NCBI RefSeq assembly: GCF_014646015.1
Contig: NZ_BMMQ01000013.1
Coordinates: 1 to 41,958, forward strand
Length of the DNA: 41,958 nucleotides
DNA from: Microbacterium nanhaiense
GTDB taxonomy: Bacteria; Actinomycetota; Actinomycetes; Actinomycetales; Microbacteriaceae
Direction of reading: 5' to 3'
The notes under the pieces are model-generated. The model worked only from the letters and a program-made list of their open reading frames with translations. It did not search any database and was not told the origin of the DNA. A program made the translations under genes and the position numbers. Positions 17,845-26,501 of the stretch are shown here, one piece after another (positions within the stretch are counted from its first letter, which is position 1; every line of letters begins with the position of its first letter).

Positions 17845-18603
17845 ATGACTGAAGCACCCCAGCTCGCGATCGGAATCGACATTGGCGGCACCGGCATGAA
17901 GGCCGGAATCGTCGACCTTGCCACCGGCACGATGAAAAGTGATCGCGTCCGTATTCCGACGCCGACGGGAGCCACCCCGCCCGACGTGCTGGCCACCGCC
18001 CGCGAGCTCACGACGATGCTCGGCGACGAGGCAGCGGGGCTGCCGATCGGCGTGTGCTTCCCGGCGATCGTCAAGAACGGCGTGACCCTGTCGGCCGCGA
18101 ACGTCTCTGAGGAATGGGTCGGTCTCGAGGCCGACAAGATGTTCAGCGACACCCTCGGCCGCGAGATCCACTTCGTCAACGACGCCGACGCCGCGGGCCT
18201 CGCGGAGCTCAAGTTCGGCGTCGCGAAGGGCCAGCCCGGCCTGTCGATCATGACGACGCTCGGCACGGGCATCGGCTCGGCCTTCCTCTTCGACGGCAAG
18301 CTCGTCCCGAACAGCGAGCTCGGCCACCTGATCTGGAAGGGCAAGAGCATCGAGCTCTACGCCTCGGCCTCCGCGCGCGAGCGCGCCGACATCTCGTGGG
18401 CGAAGTGGACCAAGCGCCTGCAGAAGTTCTACTCGCACGTCGAGATGCTGTTCTCCCCCGATCTGTTCATCGTGGGCGGCGGCGTCTCGAAGAACCCGGA
18501 GAAGTTCCTCCCGGGTATCAAGACGAACGCCCCCATCGTGGTCGCAGAGCACCAGAACAACGCGGGGATCATCGGAGCCGCGAGCCTCGTCCTGGGCTCG
18601 TAG
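17845..18603 (+). CDS. ppgK: Polyphosphate glucokinase
   Basis: A 252-residue ROK-fold sugar kinase. GIDIGGTGMKAGIVD is the phosphate-1 loop; FVNDADAAGLAE contains the catalytic aspartate; TTLGTGIGSAFLFDGKLVPNSELGHL is the ROK glucose-binding region. The length and the sequence LVPNSELGHLIWKGKSIELYAS match actinobacterial strictly or mainly polyphosphate-dependent glucokinases, which phosphorylate glucose with polyphosphate or ATP. ATG 17845 starts right after the rbpA terminator with promoter-like sequence TAGAATGT just before. Monocistronic. Confidence 0.95.
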   Translation: MTEAPQLAIGIDIGGTGMKAGIVDLATGTMKSDRVRIPTPTGATPPDVLATARELTTMLGDEAAGLPIGVCFPAIVKNGVTLSAANVSEEWVGLEADKMFSDTLGREIHFVNDADAAGLAELKFGVAKGQPGLSIMTTLGTGIGSAFLFDGKLVPNSELGHLIWKGKSIELYASASARERADISWAKWTKRLQKFYSHVEMLFSPDLFIVGGGVSKNPEKFLPGIKTNAPIVVAEHQNNAGIIGAASLVLGS

Positions 18604-18652
18604 TTTTGCGCAAGAGGATCCGAAGACGCGTCGATTCGCGATAGCGTGCGGA

Positions 18653-18683
18653 CAGAAGCCGGGTGCACAGCATCCGGCTTCTG
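18653..18683. terminator. Bidirectional terminator
   Basis: CAGAAGCCGGGTGC / GCATCCGGCTTCTG: 14-bp stem with one G-T pair and a 3-nt loop, then TTGTGT. It lies between ppgK and the convergent CAP-domain gene. Confidence 0.85.
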
Positions 18684-18710
18684 TTGTGTCAGCGGCCCGG
18701 TTCCCAGGAT

Positions 18711-20114
18711 CTACTTCGCCGCATACAGCGCGATGCCTTCGTAGGACCAGTTCTTGTCGCCCCGGCGCAGCGCCTCGGCCTCGGCCGCGTTCGCGGTGAA
18801 GAAGTGCTTTCCGAACCTCGCCGACCAGAAGCGGTAGACGGGCTTCGTCGCGGTCGACGGCGCCGACGCGGCGCAGAACGCGACGCCCTCGTAGGACCAG
18901 TTCTTGTCCTCCCGCCTGATAGTGTCGGCCTCTCGCCTGCTCAGGGTGTAGAAGTGCGACTCGAAGGTCGACGACCAGAAACGATAGACGGGCGACTTTC
19001 CGTCGCCGCAGCGAGCGTCGTTCGCGGCCCACACCCGGAAGTCCTCGCCCTCGAATCGCCAGTTCGGGTCGCCCGAAGAGAGGGCATCAGCCTCGTCCCG
19101 GCTGACGGTGTAGAAGTGCGCGTTGTCGAACGTCGATGACCAGAAACGGTAAACGGGAACGGTCTTCGCGCCGGTCTCCGCAGATAGCGCGGGCGGTACG
19201 ACGGCCTCGGCGTGCGCCTTGTTGTGATGGGCATTGCTCTTCCGGTTCGTGGCCGTCCCTCGCCACAATGTGACGCGGTTTCCGGCCCCGAGGTTCTCCG
19301 CGAGCACCTGCACCTCGTAGTCATCGGCCGTGGCGTACGGCCCGATGGAGATGCTGAACGACCCGTCTGGCGCGGTCTTAGCGCTCGCCCACGTCGAGTG
19401 GATCGCATACCGCAGCGTGATTCTCGAGCCCGGGGACGACGGATCCGTCACCCGGCCGGCGATCGTGATGACACCGTCCCGCGGGACGGTGATCGCGGAG
19501 ACGCCTCCCCGCGGGTCGTCGGGATCCGAGGTGGCGGTGTACATCGACGGATCCGCGTCCCGGGCCCGCCCGCTTCCTCCCGTGCTGAATTCCTGCACCA
19601 TGAAGTATCGCCCGTCCTCCGCGACCGCGACGCCGATGCCGATCCGGTCGACCTCGGGGTCGAGCAGGTGAGCGCGGTGGGCGGGTGAGTCGAGCCAGCC
19701 CTGCACGCCACGGATACCGTCCGGCGCGAGGTGCATGTTCTCGTAGAGGCCTCCCGTCCAGCCGTAATCCCACCCGCCCGCATCGGCGAGGAGGCGAGGG
19801 TTGTGCTCATAGCCGTGCTGGTCGTAGGAGTTTGCCCAGTTCTGGGCGACCGAACCGAGCTTCGGCGACGGCGCGACCGGACGAAGGCCAGCGCGGATCC
19901 GGGCGTTGTTGGTCGCCACCAGGATCTGCGCCTTCACGAGTTCGACGTTCGCCGCGAAGGGCGCCGTCCCGCCGCGCGCAGCGACCTGCTCGGCGGGCGG
20001 CGGCTCCCCCGCCGGTGTCTCGGCGGCGGCCGCCGTTGCACCGCCGGCGACGAGCACTGAGGCGACGAGTACGGATATTAGTGCGCGATGAATCCGCGCG
20101 CGTGCGAAGACCAT
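18711..20114 (-). CDS. Secreted CAP-domain (SCP/PR-1) protein with three C-terminal repeats
   Basis: A 467-residue exported protein. Signal peptide: basic start MVFARARIHR, hydrophobic helix to about 31, cleavage probably after ATAAAA. Residues 60-175 are a bacterial CAP domain (NNARIRAGLRPVAPSPKLGSVAQNWAN, ENMHLA, WLDSPAHRAHLLDPEVDRIGIGV). Residues 200-290 look like an immunoglobulin-like beta domain. Three repeats of about 42 residues follow at 320-364, 375-416 and 425-465, each with P-V-Y-R-F-W-S then HFYT/HFFT and W-x-(Y/F)-E-G; this is the DUF5648-type repeat of secreted proteins, thought to bind sugars or cell wall. Start 20114 has AGAAGG 6 nt upstream, better than the ATG at 20129. Function of bacterial CAP proteins is mostly unknown. 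Confidence 0.88.
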   Translation of the reverse strand: MVFARARIHRALISVLVASVLVAGGATAAAAETPAGEPPPAEQVAARGGTAPFAANVELVKAQILVATNNARIRAGLRPVAPSPKLGSVAQNWANSYDQHGYEHNPRLLADAGGWDYGWTGGLYENMHLAPDGIRGVQGWLDSPAHRAHLLDPEVDRIGIGVAVAEDGRYFMVQEFSTGGSGRARDADPSMYTATSDPDDPRGGVSAITVPRDGVITIAGRVTDPSSPGSRITLRYAIHSTWASAKTAPDGSFSISIGPYATADDYEVQVLAENLGAGNRVTLWRGTATNRKSNAHHNKAHAEAVVPPALSAETGAKTVPVYRFWSSTFDNAHFYTVSRDEADALSSGDPNWRFEGEDFRVWAANDARCGDGKSPVYRFWSSTFESHFYTLSRREADTIRREDKNWSYEGVAFCAASAPSTATKPVYRFWSARFGKHFFTANAAEAEALRRGDKNWSYEGIALYAAK

Positions 20115-20209
20115 GGCCTGCCTTCTCATGCGTGGAGCTTGGAGAATGCTGAGTGGAGCTACTGCCGTTCGAACATATCGCGCAGGACGGCGACACGCGC
20201 AAGGTGTCG

Positions 20210-21553
20210 TCAGGATTCGGCGTGGCGCGGGACCGCATCCCCTCGGTTCCGCACCGCGACGGCGGGGCGTTCGTGTGCGGGCGACGACAGAATCGAAGCG
20301 GCGCCGAGAGGCGCGGCGGACAACAGCGCCGTCGACCAATCTCCCAAACCAAGCAGAAGCGCGACTGTCGTGCCGGCAATCGCCAGCACGACGGCCAGCA
20401 CGACGCGTGCCGCAACGGGGATCCTCGACGTCGTCGGATGGCCGGCGATCGCGTCGGCGCGCCTGGCGAGTGGGCGGTCAGCGCGCGTCACGGCGGCTGC
20501 GAACGGGATCACGAGCGCGAAGACCGCCGCGAGCCACGGGATGCGCGTCGCCCACCAGGCCGCGGAGTGCGGCTCCGGCAGCGGAAGGCCCAACAGCCAC
20601 ATCACGGCGAGCATCAGCATGATGAGGGGCATGTGCCAGAGGTAGGCGCTCATCGCTCCCCCGCCTACCTTCGTCGTTACGCGAGACACGCTCGGCCGGG
20701 CGGTGACGCGGTCGAGCCACGGAAGGGCCGCCTGCAGTGCGAAGAACTGAGCCGCGCCGAGAAGCACCAGCGCAACGGACGGCGGGTTGAGGTTCTCGAT
20801 CATGTCCGGCGACCACCCCAGGGCGACGCAGAGGATGAGCAGCCCGAGGGCCACCGCCGTGCCTGCGAGCAGCGCTCGCCGCGACCACGCGCTCGTCCGC
20901 CTGTCGAGCATCGTGAAACCGAGCTGTTGCATCAGCAACCACACGAACACGAGGTTGACGTAGCCCATCGCCAGGTCCGCATAGCGACTCGCGAGGTCGA
21001 CGACGAGGGCGCCGAGGGCGAGACCGGCAAGCACGACGGTGGGCCGGCGCTCATGAAGCCACGACATGGCCGGCACGAGCGCGGTCGCTCCGATGTAGAC
21101 GGCGAGGAACCACAGGGGTTGCCCGATGCGCAGGCTCGCCTCCGCGACAAGGCCGGAGTCCGCACCGAGCACCCGCGCAATCGCCAACGCGGATCCGACG
21201 GCGGCCACCATGAGCGTGGCCGGGACCGCGAGACGACGCACGCGCCCCGCGACGTAGTCGCCGACCGTTGCGCCGCGACTGCGAAGGCGCCGCCACTGGA
21301 GGAGGGAGACGTACCCGCCGGCGATGAAGAACAGCGGCATGACCTGCACCACCCATGTCGCGGGCGCGAACCAGGTCTCGCCCGCGAGCGCCACCTTCGT
21401 CTGCAGTCCGCCGCCGGTGCCGATCCAGGCGCCCACCATGAGCGCGTGCAGCACGATGACGGTCAGCAACGACAGGGCTCGGACGGCGTCGATGGTCGTC
21501 GACCGCTCCGGAACGGTCGGGGGCGGAACGGTGGCTATGCGGATGGTCGTCAT
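20210..21553 (-). CDS. Acyltransferase 3 family membrane protein
   Basis: A 447-residue protein with about 10 membrane helices. The start RSTTIDAVRALSLLTVIVLHALMVGAW contains the D-x-x-R-A and the H that define acyltransferase-3 (OafB/NolX-like) enzymes, which O-acylate cell-surface sugars or peptidoglycan. MSAYLWHMPLIML is the conserved late helix. The acyl donor would be in the cytoplasm or membrane. ATG 21553 has GAGGAG as ribosome site. It stands between the CAP gene and the response regulator on the same strand but with about 95-100 bp gaps, so co-transcription is uncertain. Confidence 0.85.
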   Translation of the reverse strand: MTTIRIATVPPPTVPERSTTIDAVRALSLLTVIVLHALMVGAWIGTGGGLQTKVALAGETWFAPATWVVQVMPLFFIAGGYVSLLQWRRLRSRGATVGDYVAGRVRRLAVPATLMVAAVGSALAIARVLGADSGLVAEASLRIGQPLWFLAVYIGATALVPAMSWLHERRPTVVLAGLALGALVVDLASRYADLAMGYVNLVFVWLLMQQLGFTMLDRRTSAWSRRALLAGTAVALGLLILCVALGWSPDMIENLNPPSVALVLLGAAQFFALQAALPWLDRVTARPSVSRVTTKVGGGAMSAYLWHMPLIMLMLAVMWLLGLPLPEPHSAAWWATRIPWLAAVFALVIPFAAAVTRADRPLARRADAIAGHPTTSRIPVAARVVLAVVLAIAGTTVALLLGLGDWSTALLSAAPLGAASILSSPAHERPAVAVRNRGDAVPRHAES

Positions 21554-21656
21554 CTCGGCTCCTCACGATGGGTACGCTGAGCGACCCTAGAGACGAGATT
21601 CCGCCCGTGCCATCACGCACAAGGGTGATATCGATGGCTACCCGAGAGCGACGATG

Positions 21657-22343
21657 TCACGACCCGACGTCGACGAGCCCCGATTCGTACGCGGCGATGA
21701 CGACCTGCGCGCGGTCACGCAGCCCGAGCTTGCCGAGGACCCGCGAGACGTGCGTCTTCACCGTCTGCTCCGAGAGGAACAACGTCGCGGCGATCTCCGC
21801 GTTCGAGTTACCGGTCGCGATGAGACGCATGACCTCGAGTTCACGCTCGGTCAGTTCAGACAAGATGGCCGAGCGATCCCTCCGGGCCGGCCGCGAGGTG
21901 TACTCCGCGATGAGACGCCCAGTGACGGCGGGCGCCAGGAGAGAGTCACCGGCGGCGATAATCCGCACCGCACGTACGAGTTCTTCCGCCGTCGCGTCTT
22001 TGAGGAGGAACCCGCTCGCTCCGGCCCTCAGCGCCGAGAAGACGTACTCGTCCGCATCGAAGGTGGTGAGGATCACCACGCGGGGATGCTCGAGGCCGGG
22101 CATCGCGAGGATCTCGCGCGTCGCGTCGAGCCCATTGAGCTTCGGCATGCGGATGTCCATCAGGACGACGTCCGGGCGCGCCCCCTTCACGAGCCGCACG
22201 GCCTCGCTACCGTCCGCGGCGCTACCGACGACGTCGATGTCCGGCTGTGCGTTGAGCAGCGCGGTAAACCCTTCGCGCACCATCGCCTGATCGTCGATGA
22301 CCGCGACTCTGATCTGCGGTCCGTCTGCTCCGGGATGCGTCAT
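21657..22343 (-). CDS. NarL/FixJ-family response regulator
   Basis: A 228-residue two-domain regulator. Receiver: acidic pair D17-D18, phosphoacceptor D63 (VVLMDIRMP), T93/T94, K115 (LLKD). C-terminal LuxR-type HTH at about 164-222: LTERELEVMRLIATGNSNAEIA and SEQTVKTHVSRVLGKLGLRDR. It should be paired with the HisKA_3-type kinase encoded at 23449-25329 on the opposite strand, the only matching kinase nearby. The frame continues upstream of 22343, but the receiver begins at residue 11 of the chosen start. The 135-bp divergent gap before the permease gene probably holds both promoters. Confidence 0.93.
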   Translation of the reverse strand: MTHPGADGPQIRVAVIDDQAMVREGFTALLNAQPDIDVVGSAADGSEAVRLVKGARPDVVLMDIRMPKLNGLDATREILAMPGLEHPRVVILTTFDADEYVFSALRAGASGFLLKDATAEELVRAVRIIAAGDSLLAPAVTGRLIAEYTSRPARRDRSAILSELTERELEVMRLIATGNSNAEIAATLFLSEQTVKTHVSRVLGKLGLRDRAQVVIAAYESGLVDVGS

Positions 22344-22478
22344 ATGTCGATGGTATGTGCGCCCCCTGCAGGGCACCGCCGATCGGGCGGGCGGACACCG
22401 AATATCACACCGTGGTACGAGGGCAGATGGCCCTTTCGAGTGATGCGCCCCGCCTCCTCGCGTCCTTACGGTGATCGC

Positions 22479-23444
22479 ATGCACGTTTTCGCCGTCCTCC
22501 TCGCCGCCGTGAGCGCGATCGGACTCGCCGCCGGCACCCACCTCCAGCATCGGGCCGTGAGCTCTGCGACGCCGTCGACGGCGGGTGGGCCGCGCGCCGC
22601 GGTGCTCCTCGCGCTCCGACGACCGTCGTGGCTCCTGGGAACCGGTATCATCGTGGCCGCCACGGCGTTGAGCATCGTCGCGCTCGGTCTCGCTCCCGTC
22701 GCGCTGGTGCAGCCGGTCGGGGCACTCTCGCTGGTCGGGGCGGCGCTCATCAGCGCCCGCGTGCTGAGAGTGCGACTCAACCGCAGCCTCGTGATCGGGA
22801 TCGGCGTCGCGGTCCTTTCCGTCGCGGCGTTCGTCGCGTTGTCGTCGGGCTTCGTGCGCGACACGAGGCCGGCGGTGGCCGACCTGTTCGCCCTCGCGTG
22901 GCTGATGCTCGCTCTGATCGTCGTCGCGATCACCATCGCTCGGACCTCGCGGGGGCACCTCGCCCGCGTGATCACCGCCGGCGTGCTATTCGGCACCGTC
23001 GCGGCCGCCATGCACATCATCGCCAGTGAGACCTTCGCCTGCCTGGCCCGCGAAAGCTGCCGTTTCGTTGCTCCTCTGGGCGAGCTGCTCCCCCTCGGTG
23101 TGCTCGGCGGGCTGGTCGTCGTCGGATCCGGCTGCGGCGCGTGGCTTGTTCAGACCGCTTACGCGAGCGGTCCGCCCGAGACCGTGCTCGCCGCACTCAC
23201 CGTCATCGACCCGATCGTGGCGGTACTCGTCGGTGCCGTCATCCTGGGAGAGTATGTGATCATGCCGATTCCCGTGATCCTCGCCGTCGCCCTCACCGGG
23301 ATCATCGCGTGCGTCGGCATCGCGATGATCGTGCGCCACCATCCCGGACACCTCCGCCCGTCAGAGGCCCTCGACACGCACGCTCCCGTCGTTGACGACG
23401 CGGTACACGACGAGGACCCGGTCCTCGAATGCCGGAGCCTGTGA
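22479..23444 (+). CDS. DMT-superfamily (EamA/NIPA-like) permease
   Basis: A 321-residue protein with 9-10 helices in two halves. LAPVALVQPVGALSLVGAALISARVLR and YASGPPETVLAALTVIDPIVAVLVGAVILGEYV are the paired DMT signature regions; the N-terminal VSAIGLAAGTHLQHRAV resembles NIPA-like magnesium carriers and the small actinobacterial DMT proteins. It would export or import a small cation or metabolite across the inner membrane. ATG 22479 gives the first helix at residue 3. The kinase gene follows after 4 bp, so the two are one operon. This links the permease to the two-component system. Confidence 0.85.
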   Translation: MHVFAVLLAAVSAIGLAAGTHLQHRAVSSATPSTAGGPRAAVLLALRRPSWLLGTGIIVAATALSIVALGLAPVALVQPVGALSLVGAALISARVLRVRLNRSLVIGIGVAVLSVAAFVALSSGFVRDTRPAVADLFALAWLMLALIVVAITIARTSRGHLARVITAGVLFGTVAAAMHIIASETFACLARESCRFVAPLGELLPLGVLGGLVVVGSGCGAWLVQTAYASGPPETVLAALTVIDPIVAVLVGAVILGEYVIMPIPVILAVALTGIIACVGIAMIVRHHPGHLRPSEALDTHAPVVDDAVHDEDPVLECRSL

Positions 23445-23448
23445 ACTC

Positions 23449-25329
23449 ATGATTGCTGAGCCGTCGGAACGGGGGCGCCGGCGCATATACTCCGTGGCCG
23501 GGCTGCTGCGCGACGCGCGCCTCGTCCTGCCTGGCGCCGCGATCTCGCTCGCCGCGTTCGCGCTGCTCGTGCCGCTGTTCTCGCTCTCGATAGCCACGCT
23601 CATCGTCTGGATCGGAGCCTTCCTCCTCCCGCTGGCGCTCCTGCTCGCCGGCGCGTTCGCCCGCCTCTCTCGCGCCCGCGTGCGCCAGTGGGGCGCGGAG
23701 CTTCCGGAGGTCTCCTATCGCCCCCGTGCACCGGGGATAGCGGGGCGCATCGCACGAATCGGCGAACCGCGCCGTTGGCTGGATCTCGCATATGAGGGCC
23801 TGATCGCGCTACCGTTGCGCCTCGTCAGCTTCGTCATCGCGATCGTGTGGATCGTCGTGCCGATCGCGGGCCTCACCTACGGACTCTGGGGCGGTTTCCT
23901 CCCGGCCGAGGAGCACACCACGATCGGCCAGATACTGACGGCCGTGATGGGCGGCCGCGTCGACGAGAACTGGGCGCATTCCTTCGGGCTCGACGCCGCT
24001 TTCAATGCCCTGGTCGGCCTCCTGTTCGCGGTGACGCTGCCCCTCGTCATGCGCGGCCTGGCCCGGAGCGAGGCCGCGGTCACTAGGGCGGCGCTCGGCG
24101 GCGCCCGAACCGTGCCGCAGGATGCGCGCGCGGGCGGCGACGGGAAGGATCGTCTCCCGGCGTCGACCGGCGACGGCTGGACGTGGATCCTCGTCAGTCT
24201 TGCTGCCGTCGCGATGCTGGCCGTCAGTTGGCCCGTGTTCGCCGTGCTGCACGGCGCCTCCCCCTGGGCGGCCATGCTCGTCTCGCTGCTCCAGGCCGCG
24301 GCGCTCCTGCTCGCCGTCCGCGTGCCGGCCGCCGGCATCGCTCTGCAGACCGCCGGCTTCGTCGCTACCGTGCCGCTCACCGCCACGTCGTCCCCGTGGC
24401 CGTGGCCCGTCACGATGCTCATCGCCCATTGCCTGCTCGTCCTCGTGATCGCGCTCCGCCGCTCCTGGCCGTGGGCGATCGGCGCGTGGCTCGCACCACA
24501 GCTGGGTGTGTTCGCCGCCGCATCGTTCCAGGGGCTGACGCCCGGGTGGAGCGCCGCAGCCGCGAGCCTCGTCGTTTCGGCGAGCGTCACGCTGGGAATC
24601 GCCGTCGTCGGCGCCGCCTTCCGGGCGATCGTCGCGAGCCGCGGCGCGCTGCGGATCGAGCGACAGGCGAACGCTCACCTCAGCGCGCAACGGCGCGAGA
24701 TCGACGAGCGCACGCGCATTGCGCAGGAGCTCCACGACGTGGTCGCCCACGGCCTGTCGGTCATCAGCGTCCAGGCCACGACGGCGGTCTACCGCCATCC
24801 GGGCCTCGATCAGGCGCTGCAGGAGGAGTTCAGCTCGATCGCGCAGTCGTCTCGGCAGGCGCTCTCGGAGATGCGCGGGCTCCTCGCGCTCCTCAGGTCC
24901 TCCGACGGCGAGGTCGCCGCGCCCCTCGCGCCGCAGCCGACCTTGGACGACGTCGGCCGTCTCGTCGAAACGACCCGTCAGTCGGGAGCGCGGATCGATC
25001 TTCGGGTCTCCGGCACGGACGAGCCCGCTGCTCCCGTGCCGCCGCTCGCGGGCCTGGCCGCCTACCGCATCGTGCAGGAGGCGCTGAGCAACGCCGTGCG
25101 CCACGCCCCCGGATCCGTCATTGCGGTCGAGATCGGCGTGGAGCGCACCCGCCTCGTCGTCGATGTGCGAAACGGCCCACAGGATCCGAGCCGTGCGCAC
25201 ACCCCTGCCCCCGGAGCGGGGCTCGGGTTGGCGGGTGCGGCGGAACGCGCGCAGGCCCTCGGCGGCGTTCTCCGCGCGGGCCCGCTGGGCGACGGTTTTC
25301 TCGTCAACGCGGTGATTCCCCTCGTCTGA
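23449..25329 (+). CDS. Sensor histidine kinase, HisKA_3 (NarL-partner) type
   Basis: A 626-residue kinase. Residues 20-200 hold four helices in the pattern of the 'putative sensor' domain of actinobacterial kinases; 245-395 contains a second group of helices; residues 415-490 are the HisKA_3 dimerisation domain with the phosphorylated H429 in RTRIAQELHDVVAHGLSVIS; the HATPase_c region follows with EALSNAVRHAPG (N box) and PGAGLGLAGAAERA (G box). This class signals to LuxR-type regulators, in agreement with the gene at 21657-22343. ATG 23449 is 4 bp after the permease stop. The two large membrane parts suggest sensing of the cell envelope. Confidence 0.93.
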   Translation: MIAEPSERGRRRIYSVAGLLRDARLVLPGAAISLAAFALLVPLFSLSIATLIVWIGAFLLPLALLLAGAFARLSRARVRQWGAELPEVSYRPRAPGIAGRIARIGEPRRWLDLAYEGLIALPLRLVSFVIAIVWIVVPIAGLTYGLWGGFLPAEEHTTIGQILTAVMGGRVDENWAHSFGLDAAFNALVGLLFAVTLPLVMRGLARSEAAVTRAALGGARTVPQDARAGGDGKDRLPASTGDGWTWILVSLAAVAMLAVSWPVFAVLHGASPWAAMLVSLLQAAALLLAVRVPAAGIALQTAGFVATVPLTATSSPWPWPVTMLIAHCLLVLVIALRRSWPWAIGAWLAPQLGVFAAASFQGLTPGWSAAAASLVVSASVTLGIAVVGAAFRAIVASRGALRIERQANAHLSAQRREIDERTRIAQELHDVVAHGLSVISVQATTAVYRHPGLDQALQEEFSSIAQSSRQALSEMRGLLALLRSSDGEVAAPLAPQPTLDDVGRLVETTRQSGARIDLRVSGTDEPAAPVPPLAGLAAYRIVQEALSNAVRHAPGSVIAVEIGVERTRLVVDVRNGPQDPSRAHTPAPGAGLGLAGAAERAQALGGVLRAGPLGDGFLVNAVIPLV

Positions 25330-25425
25330 GGAGGCATCCCGGGCCTGCCGATCAACCCTAGGTGCTACCGCGAAAGATACCTGAGACGGACGCGCGGTCA
25401 CCTCGCCGGTGCGTACGGTGCGGAT

Positions 25426-26118
25426 ATGGACTTCTTCATCGACCTGCTGCCGGCGCTCGTCACGTCGCCGTGGCTCCTGGTGGTCGTGCTCGCGGTGTGC
25501 ACCATCGACGGCTTCTTCCCGCCCGTACCCAGCGAGACCACGCTCGTCGCCGTGCTGACGGCGTCGATCACAGTGGGGGTCTCTCCCCTGTGGATCGCGG
25601 CGATCACGGCGGTCGCGGCCGTGGGCGCCATCGCCGGAGACAGCATCGCCTATGCGCTCGGTCGTCGCCTGAGGTCGGGTCGCCTGGCGCGCTCTCGGCG
25701 ACCGCGCCTGCGGAAGATCGCGGGCTGGGTCACCGACCGCGTCCACTCTTCGCCGGCCGTGATCATCCTCGTCGGCCGCTATATCCCCGGTGGGCGCGTC
25801 GTCGTCAACATGGTCGCCGGATCGACCGGGCTCCGGTACCGCCGATTCCTCGTCTTCTCGGTGATCGCGGGAGTGTCGTGGGCCGCGATGACGACCGCAA
25901 TCGCGTCGGCGTCCGCCGCCTGGCTGGGGCACCCGCTCTGGTCGGCGCTCCTCGGTATCGGCATCATGCTCGTGCTCGGTCTCGTGATCGACCATGTCGC
26001 TCGACGCCGCGAGCCAGCGTCATCGGGCGCCACCGCCCAGGCGGCCGTCGCGCGGCGGGGCGAGCACGCGGCGCGACCTAAGCTCGCGCCGAAGACCGCC
26101 CCCGCGCGACGTGTGTAA
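25426..26118 (+). CDS. DedA-family membrane protein
   Basis: A 230-residue protein with 5-6 helices. IDGFFPPVPSETTLVAVLTA is the DedA signature, GDSIAYALGRR and ILVGRYIPGGRVVVNMVAGSTGLRYRRF are the second conserved block including the essential R and G residues. DedA proteins include flippases that recycle undecaprenyl phosphate or phospholipids. ATG 25426 gives the family start. The C-terminal 40 residues are low-complexity and basic. The stop codon (26116-26118) directly abuts the 3' end of the convergent rnpB gene, with no space for a terminator. Confidence 0.9.
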   Translation: MDFFIDLLPALVTSPWLLVVVLAVCTIDGFFPPVPSETTLVAVLTASITVGVSPLWIAAITAVAAVGAIAGDSIAYALGRRLRSGRLARSRRPRLRKIAGWVTDRVHSSPAVIILVGRYIPGGRVVVNMVAGSTGLRYRRFLVFSVIAGVSWAAMTTAIASASAAWLGHPLWSALLGIGIMLVLGLVIDHVARRREPASSGATAQAAVARRGEHAARPKLAPKTAPARRV

Positions 26119-26483
26119 GCGAATGGGCCACCCGATACGCCGGGTTCTGTCTGAGAGACGAATCTCTCCGGACGGCCATCTCTCTCGGCGACGCGTTGCC
26201 GCGCCGCTCTAGCAACCTACCCGAGGACTCGGCGGGCCGCGTCATCATCCTCTGTTGGTCTTGCTCCGGACGAGGTTTACCCAGCGGGCCGTGTCACCAC
26301 GGCCCCTGGTGGTCTCTTACACCACCGTTTCACCCTTACCCGTCCGAGGACGGGCGGTCTACTCTCTGTTGCACTTTCTCGCGGATTGCTCCGGGTGGGT
26401 GTTACCCACCGTCCTGCCCTATGGAGCCCGGACGTTCCTCGGCGCGCTCTCGCGCGACGCGACCGTCTGGATGACCCATTCGC
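26119..26483 (-). ncRNA. rnpB: RNase P RNA (type A)
   Basis: Catalytic RNA of RNase P, which trims tRNA 5' ends. Read on the minus strand it shows GAGGAACGTCCGGGCTCC followed by ATAGGGC, then AGAGTAGACCGCCC, then ACAGAACCCGG near the 3' end, all universal rnpB boxes. The 5' segment GCGAATGGGTCA pairs with the 3' segment TGGCCCATTCGC to form P1, which sets the ends at about 26483 and 26119. A -10-like TAGACT lies at 26490-26495 (minus strand), 7 nt before the 5' end. Upstream is the zinc-ribbon gene on the same strand with only 18 bp between its stop and the RNA. End positions are accurate to a few bases. Confidence 0.95.
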
Positions 26484-26501
26484 TGGTCTAGTCTACGGGC
26501 C

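Noticed and set aside
23809..25995. Very long minus-strand open frame antisense to the histidine kinase and DedA genes
   Set aside because: Composition is arginine, aspartate, glutamate and histidine-rich with no domains; the plus strand has well-recognised genes. High GC creates such open frames.
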